Source of the DNA: Methanotrichaceae archaeon
GTDB lineage: Archaea > Halobacteriota > Methanosarcinia > Methanotrichales > Methanotrichaceae
Reading direction: 5' to 3'
DNA length: 40,212 bases
Assembly: GCA_016927055.1 (NCBI GenBank)
Contig: JAFGNK010000171.1
Location: 1 to 40,212 of the forward strand
Below, piece after piece: positions 34,395 to 40,212 of the stretch. Within the stretch, counting starts at the first letter, position 1; every line of letters begins with the position of its first letter. Under the pieces are notes generated by a model, which saw nothing but the letters and a program-made list of their open reading frames with translations, had not been told where the DNA came from and did no database searches. The translations under genes and the position numbers were made by a program.

Positions 34395-34685
34395 TGCTAC
34401 TCACCCATTACTGCATAAGTTTATTGCGACCCCAATAGTATAATAATTAACTGTACCATAAAAAGATGACGATTGATCGGACCGCTGAACAGAAGTTTTA
34501 AGTCTCTCTTAACCTCTGCGGCTTTGCGTCTTGAAATAATGGCAATTGGGTTCCAGGTGATGCGCGCAAAGATCATTCCCTCTTCGCGAATGCAAGCTCC
34601 TGCAACATGCAACCTTCAACCCTGAATATGCAACTCGGAATATGTAACCCGCAAATATGCAGCCAGGAAATTTTATGCAGAAAAG

Positions 34686-35324
34686 TTAAATGCGAAGCGG
34701 AGTTATGCTCAGCCTTCTGGCAATTTCTGCCGGAAGATCTATTACGCTGGATGCAGCATCGATCACATTTCCATCGCTGGTGGCGACTATGGCCCCAACA
34801 CTGCAGATTTTGAGCTGATGGTCTGCATCCCTAGCGGTCCTGGCCTCTCCTGGTAAGCCCAGATCCGCCATATGTATTCTTATCTGCCCGGCCAGCTCGC
34901 CGCTGCCGCTCATTTGCTGGTCCAACAGAATAGCTACTTTTGCAGGGCCCGCTTCGGCAAGAAGATTCAGTATTTCCTGGAGGGCTGAAGAAGTATCCTG
35001 GGACGGCCTATAGCTTCTGAAAATCCCCCGTACGTCTCGCAAAAAGCCGTCGTCGCATAGATATACGGGAAATCCTGCCCGCAGGCTTTCTGTGGTGATG
35101 AGTACGTTGTAGCCGTCCACGAACACCGCTTTGCTGCGCAGGGCCGGCAGGACGACCGTCTTTGCCATTCTGCTCTGGGCGATCTCTTTTGCAATGACAG
35201 TTCTTCGCAGCACAAACCTCTGCTCATCCGGTAGGCGGTGGTGGTCAGATACGTAGCGAACGGCAGAGTCACCGGGATAGCCTTGATCTACTAAGTATCT
35301 GGCCTCCTGGGCGGCTCGTTTCAG
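34686..35324 (-). CDS. DUF434 family protein, likely CTG start
   Basis: The ORF track begins at GTG 35213, but the frame stays open upstream to the fumB stop and encodes LKRAAQEARYLVDQGYPGDSAVRYVSDHHRL, which matches the N-terminal domain of DUF434 proteins (a pattern like A..D.RYLLdRGYpk.sAl..V...y.L). The C-terminal domain (VFVDGYNVLITTESL, then AKVAILLDQQMSGSGELAGQI and TARDADHQLK) is also typical. The only near-cognate start at the right place is CTG 35324, which overlaps the fumB stop (CTGA) and has AGGAG 5 bases upstream; no ATG, GTG or TTG is nearby in frame. This gives 212 residues. Function unknown; the acidic DGYN and DAD residues could bind metal. Confidence 0.83.
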   Translation of the reverse strand: MKRAAQEARYLVDQGYPGDSAVRYVSDHHRLPDEQRFVLRRTVIAKEIAQSRMAKTVVLPALRSKAVFVDGYNVLITTESLRAGFPVYLCDDGFLRDVRGIFRSYRPSQDTSSALQEILNLLAEAGPAKVAILLDQQMSGSGELAGQIRIHMADLGLPGEARTARDADHQLKICSVGAIVATSDGNVIDAASSVIDLPAEIARRLSITPLRI

Positions 35325-35854
35325 TCCGGCTCCTGCCTTTGCACCGACCCTCTCACCTCCTGGTAGAGATCTCTGCCGTGGGCGTCTACGGCCACGATCA
35401 TGGGGCCAAGCTCTCTTGCCTCAAACTCCCAGAGGGATTCGGCCATACCCAGTTCCTGCAGATGCACGCGGAGCACGCTCAACTGCTGGGCAGCGGCAGC
35501 GCCACAGCCTCCCGGATAGGCCAGGTAAACGGCTCTGTTCCGGAAAGGCTCGCCGGGCAGGCCGCCCTTGCCAATGATGGCCTTCACCCCCAGCTTCAGG
35601 ATCTCCTCTGTGTAGCGGGCCATGCGGCCGCTGGTGGTCGGCCCGGCGGATAGAACCCGTTCATTCTGGATGATCGGACCACAGTGATAGAGGGCTGCCC
35701 CCTGCAGGGAGACGGGGCTTCCCGCCTGGCGTATCAGGGCATGAGCTTTGTCGCGGGCGGTGAAGATTGGTCCGCTCAGAAATACCACATCGCCGGCCAC
35801 GAGCTTCTTAACGTCCTCATCGGAGAGGGGCGATCTTAGATGGTGCTCGGTCAT
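35321..35854 (-). CDS. fumB: Fumarate hydratase, beta subunit
   Basis: This is the C-terminal-domain subunit of two-part class I fumarase, 177 residues from the ATG at 35854. The ORF-track start 12 codons earlier is unlikely, because GAGGTGAT lies just before the chosen ATG and the ATG overlaps the fumA stop as ATGA. Motifs are LVAGDVVFLSGPIFTARDKAH, YHCGPI, GPTTSGRM, IGKGG and AYPGGCGAAAA. With the alpha subunit it hydrates fumarate to malate in the partial citric acid cycle used for biosynthesis. Confidence 0.94.
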   Translation of the reverse strand: MTEHHLRSPLSDEDVKKLVAGDVVFLSGPIFTARDKAHALIRQAGSPVSLQGAALYHCGPIIQNERVLSAGPTTSGRMARYTEEILKLGVKAIIGKGGLPGEPFRNRAVYLAYPGGCGAAAAQQLSVLRVHLQELGMAESLWEFEARELGPMIVAVDAHGRDLYQEVRGSVQRQEPD

Positions 35855-36657
35855 TGGATCACCTCTGTTGCGCTGCGGTTGGCCCAGCACTGAAAGTTTA
35901 TGGCGACGGGCAGGGAGGCGGTGTGGCAGAAGGCCTTCTCGATTTTTATGCCAAGAGCTGTGGTATCCCCGCCCAGGCCCATGGGACCGATACCTAGCCT
36001 GTTGATCCTCTCCAGGAGCTGCAACTCCTCCTCGGATGAGCCGGGCATATTGAGCAGAGCTCGCTTGGCCAGGCGGGCTGCCAGGTCGAAGCTGCCGCCG
36101 AGGCCAATGCCCAGGAACAGGGGTGGGCAGGCATTGGCGGCGCGCTTCGCCACACTCTCCAGTATGAAGTCAAAGGGATCGTCTGCGGGATTGAGCATGC
36201 CTACCAGGCTCATGTTCTCCGAGCCTGCTCCTTTGGGAAAGGCGGTGAGCTGCAGGCCCTTGCCATCCACATAATCCAAAATTACATCCGGCATACCGGG
36301 ACCGGTGTTATCTCCGCTGTTCTTGCGGGTCTGGGGATGGACGGCATTGGGGCGCAGAGGGACCTCTTTTGTGGCGATTCTTACTCCCTGTGCTATGGCC
36401 TCGAAGAGGCTGAAGTCCAGACTTAGATCGCGCCCCATCTGCACGTGAAAGATAGTAAGGCCCGTGTCCTGGCAGAGGGGCAGTCCTTTGCTCTTTGCGA
36501 TCGATACATTTTCCAGCATGAACTGCAGGTGGTGCCTGGCGACGGGATTACTCTCCCGGGCCATTGCCTCTTCGATTCTCTGCAAAACCCAGTCGGGCAG
36601 AGATGTCTCCGCTCTCTGCAAGGCCCGGACCGTGGCCTCTACCGTTTTCTCTCTCAT
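35851..36657 (-). CDS. fumA: Fumarate hydratase, alpha subunit
   Basis: This 268-residue subunit carries the iron-sulfur cluster of class I fumarase. Cluster cysteines are visible at C62 (PLCQDTG), C177 (ANACPPLF) and, near the end, C257 (INFQCWAN); other signatures are RKNSGDNTGPGMPD, FPKGAGSENMS and GIGPMGLGGDTTALG. It starts with ATG overlapping the stop of the DUF166 gene and ends overlapping fumB, so DUF166-fumA-fumB-DUF434 form a tightly coupled set. Tartrate dehydratase is a related possibility, but fumarase is more usual in methanogens. Confidence 0.94.
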   Translation of the reverse strand: MREKTVEATVRALQRAETSLPDWVLQRIEEAMARESNPVARHHLQFMLENVSIAKSKGLPLCQDTGLTIFHVQMGRDLSLDFSLFEAIAQGVRIATKEVPLRPNAVHPQTRKNSGDNTGPGMPDVILDYVDGKGLQLTAFPKGAGSENMSLVGMLNPADDPFDFILESVAKRAANACPPLFLGIGLGGSFDLAARLAKRALLNMPGSSEEELQLLERINRLGIGPMGLGGDTTALGIKIEKAFCHTASLPVAINFQCWANRSATEVIQ

Positions 36658-37388
36658 GCCCTCTTCCCCTTCTTGCCCGGCTCGATCTTGATGGGCTTGG
36701 ACTGCTCGGGGAGCTTGAGATTGGTGAGCTTGCCCAGAGCTCTTTCCATGGCATCTTTGTGCAGGTCTCCTGAGGTATGGATGCCGCCCGGCGTTCCCCG
36801 CACGGCGCGACAGGGATACTGCTGGCAGAAGAGGCCGGTAAAGGCCGGCGCCTCATTCACTGTCCTCCCTACTATGCCCTCTGCGGCATGCCAGGTGGCT
36901 CCGCAGGGCGAGCCGCGCACAACTGTCACCTTGCTGATGCGCCCGTCCTTTGTCTCCACCTCCAGCTCGGGCTTGCCCAGCTTTTGTGCGAACTCATCGA
37001 TAACCGGAACGCCGCACTCTTCCAGGGTGCAGCAGATCTCATCCACCTCGATGTGAATGCCGGTCTCCTCTGCGATCTTCTCCAGCTCGCTGATGGAGCC
37101 GGCCCTTCCCATGCCCCCGGGAATTATGGCCGCTTTGACTCCGTGCTCGCCTGCCAGGCGCACGATCTCTGGAGTCAGGTCAGGGTGAAAGGTATAGAGA
37201 ATGAGCAGATCTGCCTGGAAGATCCTGGGATCAAGGTTTAGTTCTTTAATAAACTCTTCCGGGTCTTCGATGAAGCCCGGCAGCACCTGAGGAACATCCA
37301 CGGAGACGACTGCGAAGTCTGTCCTGGTCTTGATGACCTCTAAAAGGCGCTCGCCGTACTTACCACGTTTAACTACGCCAACCAGCAT
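36654..37388 (-). CDS. DUF166 family protein
   Basis: This 244-residue soluble protein matches the archaeal DUF166 family (sometimes annotated as thymidylate synthase-like without proof). It has an alpha/beta N-terminal part (VGVVKRGKYGERLLEVIKTRTDFAVVSVDVPQVLP), a middle IIPGGMGRAG, and conserved cysteines CCTLEECGVP, SPCGATWHAAEG and FCQQYPCRA that could hold an iron-sulfur cluster. It is the first gene of the coupled operon with fumA and fumB, whose apo-enzyme needs an iron-sulfur cluster; a link to cluster handling is inference from position and cysteines. The C-terminus is basic (PGKKGKRA). Confidence 0.82.
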   Translation of the reverse strand: MLVGVVKRGKYGERLLEVIKTRTDFAVVSVDVPQVLPGFIEDPEEFIKELNLDPRIFQADLLILYTFHPDLTPEIVRLAGEHGVKAAIIPGGMGRAGSISELEKIAEETGIHIEVDEICCTLEECGVPVIDEFAQKLGKPELEVETKDGRISKVTVVRGSPCGATWHAAEGIVGRTVNEAPAFTGLFCQQYPCRAVRGTPGGIHTSGDLHKDAMERALGKLTNLKLPEQSKPIKIEPGKKGKRA

Positions 37389-37439
37389 GCTAAGACATCT
37401 GCCTGGCGTGTTAATATCCTTGCCGGATAAAGGATATTT

Positions 37440-38783
37440 ATGAGCCCGTCAGATACGAAACCCATGATTCCAGCCGTCCTCATCGCAGGCACCCACAGCG
37501 GCGTGGGCAAGACCACAGTCACTTTGGGCCTCATGGCTGCGCTTCGCGCTCGCGGCCTGGTGGTTCAGCCCTTCAAGGTGGGCCCGGACTTCATCGACCC
37601 GTCTCATCATACTGCTGTCTGCGGCCGCCCCTCCCGCAATCTCGATCCCTTTATGATGGGCGAGGATGGCGTGCGCCGCTCTTTCTGCTCGGCTCTTGCC
37701 GGGGCGGACGTGGCCGTGGTGGAAGGTGTCATGGGCCTTTTCGACGGGATGGACGGAACTGACGTGAGCAGCTCCGCTCAGGTGGCCAAGATCCTGAATA
37801 TCCCGGTTCTTCTGGTCATAAATGTGCACGGCATGTCGCGCAGTGCGGCAGCCATGGAGAAGGGCTTTGCGGAATTTGACCCCTGCATGCGTCTGGCCGG
37901 CACCATTCTCAATCAGGTGGGAAGCGAGCGTCACCTATCCATGCTGAAAAGCTGCATGGACAGGCCCATATTCGCCGCTCTGCCCCGGGAGAGGGAGATG
38001 GAGATGAAGAGCCGCCACCTTGGATTGGTGATGGGCTTTGAGAAGGAGCATGATGTGCAAGCGTTGGCCTCCTGGCTGGAAGGCCATGCCGCCATCGACG
38101 AGATCCTGAAGCTTGCTTCTCCCCCCTGTCCGGCGCGGGAAGAGGTGTCTCCCGTCGAGAAGTCAGTGCGCATAGGCATTGCCCAGGATGATGCCTTTTG
38201 CTTTTATTACTACGAGAATTTGCGCGAATTGGAGAGGCGGGGCGCAGAGCTGGTCTTCTTCAGCCCGTTGCAGGACGATCTGCCCGATGTGGACGGCCTT
38301 TACATTGGGGGTGGCTATCCGGAGCTGCATGCCGCCCGGCTGGAAGCAGCTCCTGCCCGAAGACAGGTTAAGCGGGCCTCAGAAGAGGGCATGCCTATCT
38401 ACGGAGAGTGCGGCGGGCTGATGTACCTGGGCCGCGCCATCGAGCTGGAGACTGGCACTTTTAGAATGGTAGGGGCTCTACCTGGCTCTACTATTATGAC
38501 TAAACGGCTGGCTGCTCTGGGGTATGCCAAGGCGCAGGCAATAAGAGACAATCCCGTGGCAGGGCTGGGCGAGACTCTTCGCGGGCATGAGTTTCATTAC
38601 TCTCGATTTGAGTGTGAAGAGGACGCTCGCTTCGCTTACCGGCTATGCAGAGGCAAAGGCATCAAGGATGGCTGGGATGGCCTGGTGGAGTACAATACCC
38701 TGGGTGGGTACCTGCATGCTCATTTCTATTCCTTTTCCGTGGATCGGTTCATTGAGAGCTGCAAGCGCTATCGGAAAACATAA
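37440..38783 (+). CDS. Cobyrinate a,c-diamide synthase-type amidotransferase (CbiA/CfbB)
   Basis: This 447-residue enzyme amidates the a and c side chains of a tetrapyrrole using glutamine and ATP. The N-terminal P-loop is GTHSGVGKTTVT (17-28), with KVGPDFIDPSHH and EGVMGLFDG as further synthetase motifs. The C-terminal class I-like amidotransferase domain has GGGYPELH, the nucleophile C324 in YGECGGLMYLG, and the histidine region YLHAHFYS (about 424-431). Methanogens have two paralogues: CbiA, acting on cobyrinate, and CfbB, acting on Ni-sirohydrochlorin for F430; I cannot tell which this is. AAAGGAT just before the ATG supports the start. It is divergent from the DUF166-fum operon. Confidence 0.9.
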   Translation: MSPSDTKPMIPAVLIAGTHSGVGKTTVTLGLMAALRARGLVVQPFKVGPDFIDPSHHTAVCGRPSRNLDPFMMGEDGVRRSFCSALAGADVAVVEGVMGLFDGMDGTDVSSSAQVAKILNIPVLLVINVHGMSRSAAAMEKGFAEFDPCMRLAGTILNQVGSERHLSMLKSCMDRPIFAALPREREMEMKSRHLGLVMGFEKEHDVQALASWLEGHAAIDEILKLASPPCPAREEVSPVEKSVRIGIAQDDAFCFYYYENLRELERRGAELVFFSPLQDDLPDVDGLYIGGGYPELHAARLEAAPARRQVKRASEEGMPIYGECGGLMYLGRAIELETGTFRMVGALPGSTIMTKRLAALGYAKAQAIRDNPVAGLGETLRGHEFHYSRFECEEDARFAYRLCRGKGIKDGWDGLVEYNTLGGYLHAHFYSFSVDRFIESCKRYRKT

Positions 38784-39133
38784 CCTGAGAGGCAAGGGGC
38801 TATGGAGCTGAACTGTTAGGTGAATTCTCAAAGGATATATGTGGTTTCTCTATCACCATGAATGAATAATATGTTCGCGATCAGCTCATTGAAATTCATT
38901 TTCTGATAAAAAGGCATGAGTTCTCTCTGGGGTGCAATTTTATTTCATATTTATTTCTAAATGATGAGGGATTGAATGTGATGTACTGTATATTATCGTT
39001 TTCTATTCGGCAAAAATACATAGAATATTGACAAAAGCCTGTCGCATTGTAAAATATATAGATTCGTTATGGAGAAAAGCTTAAATGCAGATTGGTGTCC
39101 ATATAGCTCCATAACGCAAATGGAGTGTAAACT
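38784..39133 (+). other. A+T-rich intergenic region upstream of the sequon-repeat gene
   Basis: This 350-base stretch has no convincing ORF; the antisense ORF 38993-39490 owes its length to the repetitive NxT coding sequence downstream. It contains the promoter of the 39134 gene near its right end. I see no RNA gene or inverted repeat of note in the rest. Confidence 0.5.
39073..39087 (+). promoter_or_regulatory. BRE/TATA promoter of the sequon-repeat gene
   Basis: The sequence agaaaagcttaaatg has a purine-rich BRE and a TATA-like core about 50 bases before the ATG at 39134, leaving room for a short leader with GGAGTG before the start. A second AT-rich candidate (aaaatatatag) lies about 25 bases further upstream. 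Confidence 0.42.
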
Positions 39134-39373
39134 ATGAGCAAAATAACAAGCGGAATTGTGCTCTTCTCTCTCCTGATGGCCCTCTCTTTGGGAGTTGCCT
39201 TCGCTGAGTCCGAAGTTGCCGAAGTTGTTGAAGTAACCGAGAACGCCACCAACCTTACAAACCTCACTAATGCTACCAACCTCACCAACGTCACCATCGA
39301 CATCAACCAGACAAACGAGACCATTGAGGTAGTCGAAGAGGCAACCGAAGAGCCAGTCGCCGAGGCAGAGTAA
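39134..39373 (+). CDS. Small secreted protein with contiguous N-glycosylation sequons
   Basis: This 79-residue protein has a clear signal peptide (ITSGIVLFSLLMALSLGVAFA, cleavage near residue 24) and a mature part of only about 55 residues. Residues 37-54 are six back-to-back NxT tripeptides (NATNLTNLTNATNLTNVT), and two more sequons (NQT, NET) follow, so eight sequons occupy 27 residues. The flanks are very acidic (SEVAEVVEVTE and EVVEEATEEPVAEAE). GGAGTG precedes the ATG, there is a promoter upstream and a terminator downstream, so it is a real single gene. A heavily glycosylated, mucin-like surface or matrix protein is inference. The next gene has a similar acidic stretch. Confidence 0.72.
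   Translation: MSKITSGIVLFSLLMALSLGVAFAESEVAEVVEVTENATNLTNLTNATNLTNVTIDINQTNETIEVVEEATEEPVAEAE
39242..39295 (+). repeat. Six tandem NxT codon triplets
   Basis: A 9-base unit (Asn-x-Thr codons, such as aacctcacc and aatgctacc) is repeated six times without interruption. Codons vary between units, so selection on the peptide, rather than very recent slippage, has probably kept the pattern. Confidence 0.75.
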
Positions 39374-39406
39374 GCTATTATTGTGATCTGTCCTATTGGC
39401 AGGAAA

Positions 39407-39437
39407 GCCGGGCAGGATCTTCCTGCCGGCAATTTTT
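39407..39437 (+). terminator. Stem-loop with T-run after the sequon-repeat gene
   Basis: The arms gccgg-g-cagga and tcctg-ccggc form a ten-pair stem with one bulged G and a TCT loop, followed by aattttt. It lies 34 bases after the stop and resembles an intrinsic terminator. Confidence 0.6.
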
Positions 39438-39500
39438 CTCTTGCTTTGATTCCTATTAATAACTCCTATAAGTATAATTAAAGAATACAAAGAAATTTTT

Positions 39501-39516
39501 AGAAAGGCTTATATTT
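39501..39516 (+). promoter_or_regulatory. BRE/TATA promoter of the lamin-tail-domain gene
   Basis: The sequence agaaaggcttatattt has a good BRE and TATA box about 30 bases before the ATG at 39542. The leader would be only a few bases to about ten, but GAGGT still sits directly before the start. Confidence 0.55.
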
Positions 39517-39541
39517 TTCAGAGAATAGCATTGTTTGAGGT

Positions 39542-40212
39542 ATGAATATGAGAAGCTCAATTGCGTTGATACTATTAGCAGTATTGGTGACCTTTTCAGC
39601 GGGGTCGGTCCAGGCACAGGATGCCCCGAATGGGACTGAAGCCGTGAATATTACAAATGAAACAATCGTCGAAGAAGTTGCGCCGATAGAAGAAGCTGCC
39701 GCTCCTGCGATCGAAACCGTGGAAGCCGTGGAAGTAGTGGAAGCAGTCGAAGAGGCTCCCCAAGCGGCTGCCTCGAGATATCAGCAGCTCTCTACATACG
39801 TCGAAGGAGCCGCAACTGTTCTGGGAAAGGATGTGGCACATGAATATCAGGATGTGTCCCAAACCGTTAACACTGGCACGGTATTCACCCGTGATGCAGG
39901 CGTTTCCTCTCCTGCCGTGAAGGTTGGCATCACCAGGGTAGGCACTGCAGAAGACAAGTACGTCCAGGTAACCAATCAGGCGGTCGGCTCCTGGGACATA
40001 ACGGGATGGACTCTGGCCTCGGCCGAGAATACCACCTTCACCTTCCCGGCCATGACCCTGGAAGAGGAAGCTTCCGTGCGCGTTCATGAGGGCGAGGGTG
40101 TGGGCAGTGCGACCGAGATCTACACCAACAGCTCTGCACCTCTATGGATTGATAACCTGGTCTCTTTGCAGGATGCGGAGGGAAATATCATATCCACTTA
40201 TGATGTCTCCAC
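39542..40212 (+). CDS. Secreted lamin-tail-domain protein (partial, cut by window end)
   Basis: The ORF track misses this gene because it runs off the window; 223 codons are present. It begins MNMRSSIALILLAVLVTFSAGSVQAQ, a signal peptide, then an acidic low-complexity linker with sequons (NGT, NIT, NET) and repeats of the type VEAVEVVEAVEE. From about residue 138 it reads EDKYVQVTNQAVGSWDITGWTLAS, then FTFPAMTLEEEASVRVHEGEG and LWIDNLVSLQDAEGNII, which is the lamin tail domain (LTD) pattern, an immunoglobulin-like fold found on many archaeal and bacterial secreted proteins. A surface-attachment or sheath-related role is inference. The antisense ORF 39596-40087 is a shadow of it. Confidence 0.82.
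   Translation, partial: MNMRSSIALILLAVLVTFSAGSVQAQDAPNGTEAVNITNETIVEEVAPIEEAAAPAIETVEAVEVVEAVEEAPQAAASRYQQLSTYVEGAATVLGKDVAHEYQDVSQTVNTGTVFTRDAGVSSPAVKVGITRVGTAEDKYVQVTNQAVGSWDITGWTLASAENTTFTFPAMTLEEEASVRVHEGEGVGSATEIYTNSSAPLWIDNLVSLQDAEGNIISTYDVS

Noticed and set aside
34588-34680. Degenerate repeats of aatatgcaac type
   Set aside because: The units vary in spacing (about 14-21 bases) and sequence, with no regular period, so chance in a non-coding stretch is likely.
38993-39490. 165-residue antisense ORF
   Set aside because: It spans the sequon gene, its promoter and terminator in antisense; its length comes from the repetitive NxT codons opposite it.
39596-40087. 163-residue antisense ORF near the window end
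   Set aside because: It is opposite the lamin-tail-domain gene, which has a signal peptide, promoter and ribosome-binding site.

Overview
The window looks like a chromosome segment of a methanogenic euryarchaeon, probably a Methanothrix (Methanosaeta)-like member of the Methanosarcinales group. The evidence is an AglB-type oligosaccharyltransferase, RIO2 kinase, DUF460, DUF373, DUF166 and DUF434 proteins, an LSm protein, the archaeal cobamide genes cobZ-cobS-cobY, a cupin-type glucose-6-phosphate isomerase, a probable MfnD (methanofuran) ligase, two-subunit fumarase, and archaeal BRE/TATA signals with several near-leaderless starts. The genus is inference; no rRNA or mcr gene is present to fix it.

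Layout. 1-84 is the end of hemB. 95-3430 holds secreted or membrane-anchored proteins, two of them very rich in N-glycosylation sequons, followed by the aglB oligosaccharyltransferase (3611-5839). 5962-8997 has an acidic hypothetical protein, a type-4 uracil-DNA glycosylase, a small conserved-looking protein, a sugar nucleotidyltransferase and a 30-residue membrane microprotein absent from the ORF track. 9265-13417 carries icd, rio2 and a DUF460 nuclease-fold protein. 13562-20065 is a nitrogen block: two amt-glnK pairs flanking a two-gene module made of a P-loop ATPase and a TPR protein with a degenerate NTPase-like N-terminus. 20081-26634 contains a geranylgeranyl-reductase-family flavoprotein, thiC, DUF373, an FwdC-like GXGXG protein, and a minus-strand cluster of PII-like, NifU-like, LSm and HTH-Cys4 proteins.

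26730-28937 is a tightly overlapping cobamide nucleotide-loop operon (cobZ, cobS, cobY and an unknown). 28941-31062 is a decaying accessory patch: an MNT/HEPN toxin-antitoxin pair whose toxin is frameshifted, and an AT-rich nuclease-like gene broken by one frameshift and one in-frame TAG. 31059-33777 is the probable mfnD, ubiA-type prenyltransferase and pgi cluster. 34686-37388 is the DUF166-fumA-fumB-DUF434 operon with overlapping starts. 37440-38783 is a cbiA/cfbB-type a,c-diamide synthase. The window ends with a tiny secreted protein whose core is contiguous NxT sequons, and a lamin-tail-domain protein cut by the window edge.

The most notable points are the ATPase/TPR module inside duplicated amt-glnK loci; two genes (cobY and DUF434) whose homology and Shine-Dalgarno spacing point to CTG start codons; the broken toxin and nuclease genes; the sequon-repeat miniprotein; and GlnK paralogues that differ at T-loop residue 51.
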